This document shows positions 35,324 to 46,019 of a stretch of DNA of 64,000 nt, in pieces. The notes under the pieces are model-generated. The model saw only the letters and a program-made list of their open reading frames with translations. It did not search any database and had not been told where the DNA came from. The position numbers and the translations under genes are program-made. The DNA comes from Duganella sp. Leaf126 (GTDB lineage: Bacteria > Pseudomonadota > Gammaproteobacteria > Burkholderiales > Burkholderiaceae_D): contig NZ_LMNW01000033.1 in the NCBI RefSeq assembly GCF_001423125.1, positions 169,855-233,854 of the forward strand. The letters are read 5' to 3'. How positions within the stretch are numbered: position 1 is the first letter of the stretch; every line of letters starts with the position of its first letter.

Positions 35324-37204
35324 CTAGATCTCGACCTGGGTACCGAGCTCGATCACGCGGTTGGGCGGGATCTGGTAGTAGTCGGCCGCGCCGCGCGCAT
35401 TGCGCGACATGGTGACGAACAGGTGCTCGCGCCATGGCGCCATGCCCTTGTCCGGCGCCGAGATCACGGTCTGGCGGGCGATGAAGAACGACGTTTCCAT
35501 CATCTCGAACGGCAGGCCCAGGCACTCGCACTGCTGCAGCACTTTCGGTACGTCCGGCTCGTCCTTGAAGCCGTAATACACATTGACCTGGTAGCACTGG
35601 TGGCCGAGATCGGTCACCTTGACCTGTTCGTCCACCGGCACATACGGCTCCTCGATGATGTGGACGGTGAAGAACACCACCCGCTCGTGCAGCACCTTGT
35701 TGTGCGACAGGTTGTGCAGCAACGCGTGCGGCACGCCGTCGCTTTCGCCGCGCAGGAAGATGGCGGTGCCGTACACGCGGGTGGGCGGCGCCACGAACAG
35801 CGAGGCCATGAATTCCTCGAGCGGAATCGCGTGCTTCTGCAAGTTCGAGAACACCAGTTCGCGGCCGCGCTTCCAGGTCATCATCACGGTAAACAGCACG
35901 ATGGCCAGGAGCAGCGGGAACCAGCCGCCGTGCAGCAGCTTGAGCGTGCTGGCCGAGAACAGCAGCACGTCGATGGTGATGAAAAAGCCCGTGGCCATCA
36001 GGCACAGCCACAGCGGCAGGTGCCAGCGGTAGCGGATCACGAAGAAGGTCAGCACGGTGGTGGCCAGCATGGTGGCGGTGACGGCGATGCCGTAGGCGCC
36101 GGCCAGCTTGTCGGATGACCCGAAACCGATCACCGCCATCAGCACCACCACCAGTTGCAGCCAGTTCACGGCCGGGATGTAGATCTGGCCGATCTCGCTG
36201 GCGGACGTGTGGTTGATGCGCATGCGCGGCAGCAGGCCCAGCGCGATGGCCTGCTTGGTCATCGAGAAGGTGCCGGAAATGGTCGCCTGCGAGGCGATCA
36301 CCGCCGCCGCCGTGGACAGCACCACCAGCGGGTACACGCTCCAGGCGCCGAGCTGGTTGAAGAACGGATTCGAGACCGTGTCCGGGTGCGTGAGCAGCAG
36401 CGCGCCCTGCCCCAGGTAATTGAGCGCCAGCGCCGGGAACACGATCAGGAACCAGGCCACGCGGATCGGATGCTTGCCGAAGTGGCCCATGTCGGCATAC
36501 AGCGCCTCGGCGCCGGTAAACGCCAGCACCACGGCGCCCAGCGCCACGAACGCGATCATGCGGTTTTCCAGCATGAAGTGGAACGCGTGCACGGGGTTCA
36601 GTGCATACAGGATTTGCGGCGCGGCCACGATGTTGATCAGGCCCATCACGGCCAGCGCGGTAAACCACAGCAGCATGATGGGGCCGAACCAGCGGCCGAT
36701 GCCGGCCGTGCCCAGGTGCTGCAGCGCGTACAGCGACACCAGCACGATGATGGTCAGCGGCACGATGTATTGTTCGAGGCCGGGCGCAGCCACTTCCAGG
36801 CCTTCGATCGCGCCCAGCACCGAGATGGCCGGCGTGATCACGCTGTCGCCGTAGAACATGGTGGCGCCGATCACGCCCAGCATCAGCAGCGGATAGTGCC
36901 AGCGCGGCGCCGCCTTGTTGACCGAGTTCAGCGCCAGCGCCATCAGCGCCATGATGCCGCCCTCGCCGCGGTTGTCGGCGCGCAGCACCAGCGTCACGTA
37001 CTTGAGCGAGACGATCATCGTCAGGCCCCAGAAAATCAGGGAAATGATGCCCAGCAGGTTGGCCTCGTTGAGCACCAGGCCGTGGTCGGGATCGAAGATG
37101 GTCTTGAGGGTGTAGAGGGGACTGGTACCGATGTCGCCGTAGACGATGCCGATGGCGGCCATGGTCAGCGCGGCAACGCTGCTTTTCTTGTGTTGCTCGG
37201 TCAA
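35324..37204 (-). CDS. kup: Low-affinity potassium uptake protein Kup (TTG start)
   Basis: 626 residues, close to the usual 620-630. About twelve membrane spans occupy the first 450 residues, beginning with AALTMAAIGIVYGDIGTSPLYTLK, the signature of Kup/HAK potassium-proton symporters. A hydrophilic C-terminal tail follows. The TTG at 37204 is preceded by AGGTG at 6 bases and gives LTEQHKKSSVA as the N-terminus; an ATG 20 codons upstream adds a cysteine-containing stretch not expected in the family. It is divergent from rarD across 259 bases. Confidence 0.94.
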   Translation of the reverse strand: MTEQHKKSSVAALTMAAIGIVYGDIGTSPLYTLKTIFDPDHGLVLNEANLLGIISLIFWGLTMIVSLKYVTLVLRADNRGEGGIMALMALALNSVNKAAPRWHYPLLMLGVIGATMFYGDSVITPAISVLGAIEGLEVAAPGLEQYIVPLTIIVLVSLYALQHLGTAGIGRWFGPIMLLWFTALAVMGLINIVAAPQILYALNPVHAFHFMLENRMIAFVALGAVVLAFTGAEALYADMGHFGKHPIRVAWFLIVFPALALNYLGQGALLLTHPDTVSNPFFNQLGAWSVYPLVVLSTAAAVIASQATISGTFSMTKQAIALGLLPRMRINHTSASEIGQIYIPAVNWLQLVVVLMAVIGFGSSDKLAGAYGIAVTATMLATTVLTFFVIRYRWHLPLWLCLMATGFFITIDVLLFSASTLKLLHGGWFPLLLAIVLFTVMMTWKRGRELVFSNLQKHAIPLEEFMASLFVAPPTRVYGTAIFLRGESDGVPHALLHNLSHNKVLHERVVFFTVHIIEEPYVPVDEQVKVTDLGHQCYQVNVYYGFKDEPDVPKVLQQCECLGLPFEMMETSFFIARQTVISAPDKGMAPWREHLFVTMSRNARGAADYYQIPPNRVIELGTQVEI

Positions 37205-37463
37205 GATTGCACCTGCTGTTGTTTTGGTGCATTGCACAGTAGGACAAGGTCCGACAAAACGCAAGGGGATTTTGGCGTGAGAGAGGGCATCCGGTTCGCT
37301 TCCAAAGGGTTCTCAGTCGTTCCAGTTCGTCAATAGCGCCAGTGTACGCCGCCGCGCGCCGCAAGTGCGCCCGTCTCGCCATGGCGACGGCAGATGAGGC
37401 CGGCAAGCAACGCCCGGATCGGTCATAATGTCAAACCGACCACGTGTTACGCCGCCCCGCACC

Positions 37464-38360
37464 ATGAATCCAGGAATCCTCTACGCCGCCGCCGCCTTTA
37501 TCCTGTGGGGCATTTTCCCGCTCTACTTCCACGCCATCCACGAGGTACCGCCGCTGGAAATCCTCGGCCACCGCATGCTGTGGTCGCTGTTATTCCTGGT
37601 CATCGTGCTGACCGTGCGCCAGCAATGGAAATGGTTGCCGCAAGTGGTGCGCCAGCCGCGCGTGCTGCTGACCTTTGTGGCCAGCGCCCTGCTGCTGTCG
37701 TCCAACTGGTTCGTCTACATCTGGTCGGTCAATAACGGCCACGTGCTCGACGCCAGCCTCGGCTACTTCATCAATCCGCTGATCAATGTGATGCTGGGCA
37801 TGCTGGTGCTGAAAGAGACCTTGCGCCGGGGACAGTGGATCGCCATCGGCCTGGCCGCGTGCGGCGTGGCCTGGCTGACCTGGTCGGCCGGCGAGCTGCC
37901 GTGGATTGCGCTGGTGCTGGGCATCTCGTTCGCCTGCTACGGCCTGCTGCGCAAGACCGCCGCCCTGGCTGCGCTGGAAGGCCTGTCGCTCGAGACCATG
38001 CTGCTGTTCCCGCTGGCGCTCGGTTACATCGGCTGGCTGACCGTGCACGGCCAGAATACCTTCATGAACAGCGAGACCGGCGCCACGCGCTGGCTGCTGG
38101 CGGCTGCCGGCCCGATCACGGCGGTGCCGCTGCTGCTGTTCGCGGCCGGCGCGCGCAAGATTTCGATGTCGGCGCTGGGCTTGCTGCAATACCTGTCGCC
38201 GAGCCTGCAGGCGCTGCTGGGCGTGTGGGTGTTCCACGAAGCGTTCCCGCAGGCGCGGCTGATCGGCTTTGCCATCATCTGGACCGCGCTGGTGCTGTAC
38301 GTGGCCGAAGGGCTGTGGGTCAGCCGGCGCAACAGCCTCGCCCGGCGCGCGGCATTGTGA
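37464..38360 (+). CDS. rarD: EamA-family permease RarD
   Basis: 298 residues with ten hydrophobic spans. The opening GILYAAAAFILWGIFPLYFHAI and the EILGHRMLWSLLF motif mark the RarD branch of the drug/metabolite transporter superfamily. SSNWFVYIWSVNNGHVLDASLGYFINPL is also highly characteristic. The transported substrate is not settled for the family. The ATG at 37464 matches the family start; a start 12 codons upstream gives an Arg/Pro-rich extension. CATAAT at 37424-37429 may be the -10 box. Confidence 0.92.
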   Translation: MNPGILYAAAAFILWGIFPLYFHAIHEVPPLEILGHRMLWSLLFLVIVLTVRQQWKWLPQVVRQPRVLLTFVASALLLSSNWFVYIWSVNNGHVLDASLGYFINPLINVMLGMLVLKETLRRGQWIAIGLAACGVAWLTWSAGELPWIALVLGISFACYGLLRKTAALAALEGLSLETMLLFPLALGYIGWLTVHGQNTFMNSETGATRWLLAAAGPITAVPLLLFAAGARKISMSALGLLQYLSPSLQALLGVWVFHEAFPQARLIGFAIIWTALVLYVAEGLWVSRRNSLARRAAL

Positions 38361-38444
38361 GCCGATAGTGGGCGCAGCACGGGTTTTGTCGTATCCTGTC
38401 GTCCTTCCCCGGATTTTCACCCAATCATTTCACCGAGACATTGA

Positions 38445-40112
<1,668 letters not shown>

Positions 40113-40120
40113 GGGAACGC

Positions 40121-40157
40121 AAAAAAAAAAGCCACCGGATCACCCGGTGGCTTTTTT
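40121..40157. terminator. Bidirectional terminator between ettA and the barrel gene
   Basis: Ten A, the stem GCCACCGG-ATCAC-CCGGTGGC (perfect 8-bp arms), then six T. It serves the convergent genes ettA and the outer-membrane protein gene at 40183. Confidence 0.9.
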
Positions 40158-40182
40158 ACTTGGCGCTAGCTGCAGCGCTTGC

Positions 40183-40767
40183 TTAGAAGGCGTAACGCAG
40201 GCCGGCCGTCACGGCACCGCTCTTGCGGCCGGTGTCGATGTCGTTCTTGCCGTAGTTTTCATATTCCAGCGAGACCTTGACGTTGTTGTTCACAGCGTAC
40301 TCGGCGCCCACCGCAGCGTACAGGGCGGTCTTGTTCTTGTCGCCGTTCACGGCAGCGATGCCGGACGTGTCGACTTCGTTGCTGTTGCGGGCTGCACCGA
40401 GCTTGCCGAACAGGGCGATCTGCTGGTTCACCGGCCAGGTGCCTTTACCGGCCAGGTAGTACGAGTGGGCCTTGCTGCGCACGCTGCCATCGGCGCCGCC
40501 GGCCGTGTAGTTATAGCCTTTCTTGCCGAAGTCGGTGTAACCGCCTTCCACCGCCCAGGTCTGGTCGATGTTGTAGCCGCCGTAGATCTTGCCGCCAGCC
40601 TTGTAGCCGCTGTGGTTTTCGGCGCTGACCGCATTCGGGGCGTTGAATTCGTATTTGCTGCCGACCACGCCGGCGCCGATGTAACCGGTGCCTGCGTCAT
40701 CGGCATAAGCGGAAGTACCAGCCAGGGCGGCGGCAGAAGCAACAACTGCGAGGATAATTTTTTTCAT
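40183..40767 (-). CDS. Outer-membrane beta-barrel protein, OmpA-like
   Basis: 194 residues. The signal peptide (MKKIILAVVASAAALAGTSAYA) is cut before DDAGTGYIGAG. The mature part has the alternating strands of an eight-stranded barrel (YIGAGVVGSKYEF, KIYGGYNIDQTWAVEGGYTDFG, SYYLAGKGTWPV, LFGKLGAARN, YAAVGAEYAV, VSLEYENYG) and ends in the aromatic AGLRYAF expected for insertion by BAM. No peptidoglycan-binding OmpA domain is attached. The role is unknown: a small porin or structural barrel. A 215-base AT-richer upstream region probably holds its promoter. Confidence 0.87.
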   Translation of the reverse strand: MKKIILAVVASAAALAGTSAYADDAGTGYIGAGVVGSKYEFNAPNAVSAENHSGYKAGGKIYGGYNIDQTWAVEGGYTDFGKKGYNYTAGGADGSVRSKAHSYYLAGKGTWPVNQQIALFGKLGAARNSNEVDTSGIAAVNGDKNKTALYAAVGAEYAVNNNVKVSLEYENYGKNDIDTGRKSGAVTAGLRYAF

Positions 40768-40982
40768 GATGTCGATCTTTCAGCAAAAGTGGTTTGACTT
40801 GCTTGGGACCGCAATTCGGTCGGTGATGAATCGCGATGTGTTCAAGATATCACCGGATGCGGCACCCGTCACGACCGAATTAGTAATAAGTGTAACGAGA
40901 TGTGAGCCGAACGAACATCTGCCGATGCGTGTTCAAACCAAACTTAAGCGAGACTTAAGGGATCACCGCCCGTCGCGCGCCG

Positions 40983-41591
40983 TCAGACGATCAGGCGGAA
41001 GGTCAGATTGATGCGCGGCCCCAGCGGCGTGCGCTGCTTGTTGATGCCGTGGGTCCAGTGCTGTTGCAGGGCGCCTGCCATCAGCAGCAGGCAGCCGTCG
41101 CCCAGCGCCAGTTTGATGGTCCGGGGCACGGTGCGGTGCTTGAGGATGAAGGTACGGGCGGCGCCGAAGCTCACCGACGCGATGGCCGGCTCGGACCCCA
41201 GCTCGCGTTCGTCGTCGGCGTGGAAACCCATGCTGTCGCGCTCGTCGCGATAGTAATTGAGCAGGACGCTGTTGTAGCGGTAACCGGTGGCCCGTTCGAC
41301 CGCCTGCTTGATGTGCAGCTGCAGCGGCGTAAACGGCTGCGGGTCGAAGGTCTTGCCGGAATAGCGGTAGCGCGCTTCGCCATGCCAGGCCGACAGGCGC
41401 GGCTGCATGTGCAGCTTGCCCCACACCTGGATCTGTTCGGCGCGCCAGTCGGTCTCCTCGCGCAGGCGGCGAAACACGGCTTCGGGCGACAGATCCAGCG
41501 CCAGGCGCTGCTGAAACGCCAGGTAGCCATCCTCGATCGGGATCGGCGTCAGGGCGTCGGCGGCGCGGTCATCAGGGTCGAACAGGTCCAT
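40983..41591 (-). CDS. AlkB-like alpha-ketoglutarate-dependent dioxygenase
   Basis: 202 residues. The non-haem iron site is visible as H-x-D in MGFHADDERELG, with the distal histidine in QHWTHGINK. The alpha-ketoglutarate-binding arginines are in PRINLTFR at the end. NSVLLNYYRDERD and IASVSFGAARTF are typical of the AlkB2/3-like branch, which repairs alkylated bases in DNA or RNA. The ATG at 41591 (MDLFDPDD) is chosen on sequence character; a longer reading adds 10 poorly conserved residues. There are no adaptive-response genes nearby. Confidence 0.87.
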   Translation of the reverse strand: MDLFDPDDRAADALTPIPIEDGYLAFQQRLALDLSPEAVFRRLREETDWRAEQIQVWGKLHMQPRLSAWHGEARYRYSGKTFDPQPFTPLQLHIKQAVERATGYRYNSVLLNYYRDERDSMGFHADDERELGSEPAIASVSFGAARTFILKHRTVPRTIKLALGDGCLLLMAGALQQHWTHGINKQRTPLGPRINLTFRLIV

Positions 41592-41665
41592 GCCGCCATG
41601 ATACAGGGAGGTGCGTTGCACAGCGCGCAGCGCTAGCGGGCCGCGCAGCCCGATGTCGAGGTGCT

Positions 41666-42028
41666 TTATGCGTAGGCTTCGGCCAGGGACATGACGCGCG
41701 GGGTGATGGTGATGCCGATACCGGAGAACAATTCGTTGATGGCGGCCATGTTCGCTTCCAGCTCTTCCGCCTTCCAGCCCTGGAACAGATCGGTGCCATC
41801 TTTCTGGAAGTGCAGGTCCAGCACCTTGCCGCGGTCCTTGTGGGTATAGCCGCCACTATAGGTATTTTTGAAGCCCAGTTCGGCCAGTTTTTCCAGCACG
41901 GCAGTCGGCGGATGGTCGGGATCGGTGGCGATGAACACGCCGAAGGTCTTGCCTGGCGGTTTGGCGGCAACGTCGACATCGTAAATGCCGGGCGCTTTCG
42001 TCACGGTGGTGCTTTTCAAAAATAACAT
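41666..42028 (-). CDS. Hypothetical protein, 120 residues
   Basis: I do not recognise the family. It is a soluble, balanced-composition protein with a plausible alpha/beta pattern: KTFGVFIATDPDHPPTAVLEKLAELGF, a glycine/tyrosine turn (NTYSGGYTHKDRG), then VLDLHFQKDGTDLF and a helical end with GIGITITPRVMSLAEAYA. GGGG lies 7 bases before the ATG. Codon use matches the neighbours, which argues for a real gene. It precedes the AlkB-like gene on the same strand with a 74-base gap. Confidence 0.7.
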   Translation of the reverse strand: MLFLKSTTVTKAPGIYDVDVAAKPPGKTFGVFIATDPDHPPTAVLEKLAELGFKNTYSGGYTHKDRGKVLDLHFQKDGTDLFQGWKAEELEANMAAINELFSGIGITITPRVMSLAEAYA

Positions 42029-42202
42029 GGTCTACCCCTATACAATTGACGCCAGCTCGGCATATTCGTGAACTGCCTAATTTCTTATAAAAAACATTCT
42101 GAGAAACAAGCTTATTGCTTATCAAGGCATTTGTCGATCAATCTGGCAGATTCCAGGCGCTTATTTGTCAATTCGTGGCATTTCAACTGCAACAGCCGGG
42201 CG

Positions 42203-43027
42203 TCAGCGCGGCTTTTTTTGCGCCAGTACGGCAGTGGGCGCCACCAGGTCCCGGTACAGCGCGCCGGTGGCCGCATCCCAGGCCGAGACCGCCTGCCGCT
42301 GGCGCGCCACGGTGGCCATGTCGCCGCGCGCGACCGGGCCGCTGAGCGCAGCAGCCGGACCGAGCCGGAACACATTGGCCAGCGATTCGGTGGCCAGCGG
42401 CTGCGCGATCTGGCGCGCCACGTGTTCGGGCACGCCGGCGGCCTGGTAGGCGCGCAGCGCGGCGTCGAGCACGGTCACCAGGTAATTGCTGGCAAACACG
42501 GCCGCTGCGTGATAGACGGTCTTGGCGTCGGGATCGATGGTCACCGGCTGCGCACCGAGCGCCGTCAGGGCCGGGGTCAGCACGGCCAGCGCACCGGCAT
42601 CGCCCTCCACCCCGCAGAAGGTGCCGGCGAAATGGTCGGCCACGGCTGCCGGGTCGGCAAAGCTGCGGATCGGGTGCACGCTGGCCACCAGCGCGCCGGC
42701 CGCGCGCGCGGCCTGCAGGTGGCGCGACGCCAGCGCGCCGCTGCAGTGGCACACGATGCTGCCGGCCAGCGGCACGGCAGCGGCCAGCGCGGCGCAGGCG
42801 GCTTCTATCTGGTCGTCGCCGACGGCCAGCAGGTGCACGTCGGCCGGCTGCAGCTGGTCGTAGTGCACGATGGGCTGGCCGGCGCCGATGAAATCGACGG
42901 CCTGGCGCGCCGACGCTTCGGAACGGGTCAGCACCTGGCCGATCGTCACACCGCCGTGGCGCGCCAGCAGCCGGCCCAGCACCCGGCCGACATGGCCGGC
43001 GCCCACCAGGTTGATCGTGGTCGTCAT
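42203..43027 (-). CDS. Rossmann-fold DUF2520 protein
   Basis: 274 residues. The N-terminal dinucleotide-binding domain (NLVGAGHVGRVLGRLLA, then LLAVGDDQIEAACAAL and VCHCSGALAS) resembles F420/NADP or pyrroline-carboxylate reductase folds. The C-terminal helical DUF2520 part (from about 135: VHPIRSFADP, KTVYHAAAVFASNYLVTVLDAA) forms the rest. The biochemical reaction is not established for the family. It is the last gene of a four-gene minus-strand operon, beginning one base after the stop of the MgtC-like gene. Confidence 0.83.
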   Translation of the reverse strand: MTTTINLVGAGHVGRVLGRLLARHGGVTIGQVLTRSEASARQAVDFIGAGQPIVHYDQLQPADVHLLAVGDDQIEAACAALAAAVPLAGSIVCHCSGALASRHLQAARAAGALVASVHPIRSFADPAAVADHFAGTFCGVEGDAGALAVLTPALTALGAQPVTIDPDAKTVYHAAAVFASNYLVTVLDAALRAYQAAGVPEHVARQIAQPLATESLANVFRLGPAAALSGPVARGDMATVARQRQAVSAWDAATGALYRDLVAPTAVLAQKKPR

Positions 43028-43028
43028 G

Positions 43029-43775
43029 TTAATTCCTCGCGTGCGAGAGCTGGTAACTGTGGATGCCGTCGAAGTCCGCCAGCTCGGCCGACAGCACCGA
43101 CATCGGCGCGCCGCTGCGCTTGCTGAAGGCGATCGCGACGAAGCGCCATTCCTGCATGCCGCCGTCGCTGGCGATCATCAGCGAGCCGCCGGCGATTTCG
43201 TAGCCGCGCTGGCGCGCCATGTCGCGCAGCGCCTGTTCCTGCGGCCGGTACCCGGCCTTGAAGCGCATCGTGATCGCGATCGCGTGGCGCGACGGCAGCC
43301 ACGCTTCCACCCTGGTGAGCAGCACCATGGAGCCGGCGCACAGCACGGCCAGGCCGATCGCGCCGAGGTAAAAGCCCACGCCCACCATCACGCCGATCAC
43401 CGCCGAGGCCCAGATCGACGCCGCCGTGGTCAGGCCGCTGATATTGAAGCCTTCGCGCATGATCACGCCGGCGCCCAGGAAGCCGATGCCGGTGACGATG
43501 CCCTGCACGATGCGGGTGGGATCGGAGTTGATCAGGTATTGCGAAACGTGGCCGCCGAACCAGTGGCCCGGATAGCCGCCGATCACGGTCAGCGCGGCCG
43601 AGGCCATGCACACCAGGCCATAGGTGCGCATGCCCGCTGCGCGGCCATGGTACGAGCGCTCGTAGCCGACCACCAGCCCCAGGCCCAGCGCGCCCAGCAA
43701 ATTGAGCAGGACCACCAGGTTGGTCGCCAGTTCCGATGGCGACCAGTAGGCGCCCAGGAATTCGTTGGCCGGCAT
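43029..43775 (-). CDS. MgtC/SapB-family membrane protein
   Basis: 248 residues. About five membrane spans occupy residues 15-155, with the family hallmarks LGLGLVVGYERSYHGRAAGMRTYGLVCM, GIVTGIGFLGAGVIMREG and GLTTAASIWASAVIGVMVG. A soluble ACT-like C-terminal domain follows (from about 165). MgtC proteins influence magnesium adaptation and, in pathogens, ATP synthase activity; the role in a free-living bacterium is unclear. It lies 7 bases after an 85-residue orphan and directly before the DUF2520 gene. Confidence 0.88.
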   Translation of the reverse strand: MPANEFLGAYWSPSELATNLVVLLNLLGALGLGLVVGYERSYHGRAAGMRTYGLVCMASAALTVIGGYPGHWFGGHVSQYLINSDPTRIVQGIVTGIGFLGAGVIMREGFNISGLTTAASIWASAVIGVMVGVGFYLGAIGLAVLCAGSMVLLTRVEAWLPSRHAIAITMRFKAGYRPQEQALRDMARQRGYEIAGGSLMIASDGGMQEWRFVAIAFSKRSGAPMSVLSAELADFDGIHSYQLSHARN

Positions 43776-43782
43776 ACGCGTT

Positions 43783-44040
43783 TTACGGTGCCTTCTTTTT
43801 CAGCTGCTTTTCGAACGCGATATCGAGCTTGCTGACGCGCTTGGGCGCCAGCGGCGCAATGCCGTTGACGAAGGCGACGAAGTCGTCGAGTTCCAGCGGT
43901 GGGCACAGCGGCGGTTCGCCGGCGCCGTCGCTGAGGGTGAAGTGGCCGGCACCGGTGCGCGCCATCGAATAGCGCGGGTTGCCGGTGCGGGTTTTCAATC
44001 GGTCCAGCGCCGAGGTGGCGCGGGTGGCGCGTCCGCTCAT
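43783..44040 (-). CDS. Small conserved-looking protein, 85 residues
   Basis: No family is recognised. It is basic at both ends (MSGRATRATSALDRLKTRTG and KLDIAFEKQLKKKAP) with a compact centre, GAGHFTLSDGAGEPPLCPPLELDDFVAFVNGIAPLAPKRV. Its ATG overlaps the stop of the aminopeptidase gene (ATGA) and its stop lies 7 bases before the MgtC-like start, so it is translated inside the operon. A nucleic-acid or ribosome partner is conceivable from its charge, but that is a guess. Confidence 0.65.
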   Translation of the reverse strand: MSGRATRATSALDRLKTRTGNPRYSMARTGAGHFTLSDGAGEPPLCPPLELDDFVAFVNGIAPLAPKRVSKLDIAFEKQLKKKAP

Positions 44041-45860
44041 AGGGTCTCCGTACGTTGGTGAAGCCAGGTCAGCGCGGCCCCCGTCACCAGCGGCGACAGG
44101 CGTTCGCGCACCATGGCGTGATAGTCGTTGAGCCAGCGCCGCTCGTCGTCGCGCAGCAGCGCAACTGCGAGGCAGCGGGTATCGATCGGGCACAGGGTCA
44201 GCGTTTCGAACTGCAGGAAGTCGCCGAAATCGGTCTGCCCGGCGCTGCGGTTGAGCACCAGGTTCTCGAGGCGGATCCCCCATTTTCCGGGCCGGTACAG
44301 GCCCGGCTCGATCGAGGTGATCATGCCCGGTTCCATCGCCGTCTGCGGCTCCGGCATGGCCGATGGCGAGATCGATTGCGGTCCCTCGTGCACATTGAGG
44401 AAGTAGCCGACGCCATGGCCGGTGCCGTGGCCGTAGTCGATGCCGGCCGCCCACAGCGGCGCCCTGGCGATGGCGTCGAGCATCGGCGCGCGGGTGCCGC
44501 GCGGGAAGTGGGCGCTCGACAGCGCGATCAACCCCTTGAGCACCAGCGTGACATCGCGTTTGTGTTCGGCCGAGATGGCGCCCACGGCCACCATGCGCGT
44601 GATGTCGGTGGTGCCGCCCAGGTACTGGCCGCCCGAGTCGATCAGCAGCAGGCCGTCGCCCTCGATGACGGCGTGCTGCGCTTCGGTGGCGCGGTAGTGC
44701 ATGATCGCGCCATTGGCGCGAAAGCCCGCGATGGTGGCAAAGCTCGGGCTGACGAAGCCGGGCCGGCGCGCACGCGCGGCCGTGATCTGGGCGTCGATTG
44801 TCAGCTCGGTCAATTCAGCCGCCCCGGGGCGCTCGCGGTCGGCCAGCGTGGCGTCAAGCCAGCTGAAAAACTCGCACAGGGCGGCGCCATCCTGTTCCAT
44901 CACGGCGCGCACGTGGATGGCGTCGGCCTCGCTCTTGCGCGCCTTGGCCAGCGTGGTGGGATTGGTCGCCTCCACCACCTTGACCTTGGCCGGTAGCGCC
45001 TGGCGGGTGCCGTGGGTGACGCGGCGCGGGTCGATCAGCACCGTGGTGTCCGGCCCCAGCGCGGCAAGGGCGGCGGCCAAGCTGTCGTAGCGGGCCACGT
45101 CGATGGCTTCCTGCGCCAGCTGCTCGCGCAGCTCAGGCGACATCTTGCCGTCGGCCACGAACAGCGTGGCGCGGGTGGGCGTGACCAGCGCGTGGGCCAG
45201 GAACACCGGGTTGAACGGCACATCGGCGCCGCGCAGGTTGAACAGGTAGGCGATGTCGTCGAGCGTGGAGATGACATGGCGGTTGGCGCCCTGCTGCTGC
45301 ATGGCGGCGCGCACGTCGGCCAGCTTGCCGCTGCGGCTCTTGGACGCGTACGGTGGCAGGTGTTCAAACACGGGGGCGGTCGGCAACCCGGGACGATCGC
45401 GCCACACTGCATCGAGCAGGTCGAGGTCGAAGCGCAGCGTGGCTTCCCTGGCAGCGAGCGCCTGCTGCAGCAGGCGTGCAATCGACAGGCCCAGCACCGC
45501 GCCATCGACCGCGACCGTCTGGCCCGGCTTGACGTGGGCGGCCAGCCAGTCGATGTACTGGACGCTGGCGCCGGACGTGATCTTCATCAGCTCGATGCCG
45601 CTGCCGGCCAGCTGCTGTTCGGCCTGGGTCCAGTAACGGGCATCGGTCCAGATGCCGCAAAACTGGTGGGTGATGATGAAGGTGCCGACCGAACCGGTAA
45701 ACTGCGACAGCCATGCACGCCCCTGCCAGCGCGGCGGCAGGTATTCCGACAGGTGGGGGTCGGCAGACGGCACCAGCACGGCGTCCACACCATGCTGGCG
45801 CATGGCGTCGCGCAAGCGCTGCAGGCGTTTGGCTGGGGGCGGTGAAGTCGTCATAGGCAT
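44037..45860 (-). CDS. Xaa-Pro aminopeptidase (M24B family)
   Basis: 607 residues, the three-domain long form of aminopeptidase P. Two creatinase-like N-terminal domains (SADPHLSEYLPPRWQGRAWLSQFTGSVGT near residue 30) precede the pita-bread catalytic domain. Metal ligands are visible in LLIDSGGQYLGGTTDITR (two aspartates), GTGHGVGYFLNVHEGP (histidine), ITSIEPGLY (glutamate) and GIRLENLV (glutamate). It removes an N-terminal residue that precedes proline, in the cytosol. The ATG at 45860 is the likely start; a second lies two codons later. The stop is coupled to the 85-residue gene, so it heads the four-gene operon. Confidence 0.9.
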   Translation of the reverse strand: MPMTTSPPPAKRLQRLRDAMRQHGVDAVLVPSADPHLSEYLPPRWQGRAWLSQFTGSVGTFIITHQFCGIWTDARYWTQAEQQLAGSGIELMKITSGASVQYIDWLAAHVKPGQTVAVDGAVLGLSIARLLQQALAAREATLRFDLDLLDAVWRDRPGLPTAPVFEHLPPYASKSRSGKLADVRAAMQQQGANRHVISTLDDIAYLFNLRGADVPFNPVFLAHALVTPTRATLFVADGKMSPELREQLAQEAIDVARYDSLAAALAALGPDTTVLIDPRRVTHGTRQALPAKVKVVEATNPTTLAKARKSEADAIHVRAVMEQDGAALCEFFSWLDATLADRERPGAAELTELTIDAQITAARARRPGFVSPSFATIAGFRANGAIMHYRATEAQHAVIEGDGLLLIDSGGQYLGGTTDITRMVAVGAISAEHKRDVTLVLKGLIALSSAHFPRGTRAPMLDAIARAPLWAAGIDYGHGTGHGVGYFLNVHEGPQSISPSAMPEPQTAMEPGMITSIEPGLYRPGKWGIRLENLVLNRSAGQTDFGDFLQFETLTLCPIDTRCLAVALLRDDERRWLNDYHAMVRERLSPLVTGAALTWLHQRTETL

Positions 45861-45968
45861 GGGTCCGTGGCGCAGCAGCAAAGGTCGGCCCTATGATACC
45901 GCGAATGGCGCCATGGTCACGAGCGCCACGCTTGCACGATCGCGACGCCGGCCGCGCGCCATCGTTGC

Positions 45969-45992
45969 CGAAGTTACCTCAGACCAACTTCG
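45969..45992. promoter_or_regulatory. Inverted repeat upstream of hpt
   Basis: CGAAGTT-ACCTCAGACC-AACTTCG has perfect 7-base arms, 28 bases before the hpt start, in the divergent gap with the aminopeptidase gene. The spacing suits either an operator or a leader hairpin. Confidence 0.35.
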
Positions 45993-46019
45993 TCGCAGGA
46001 AAGCGCCAGATGAAGGATA

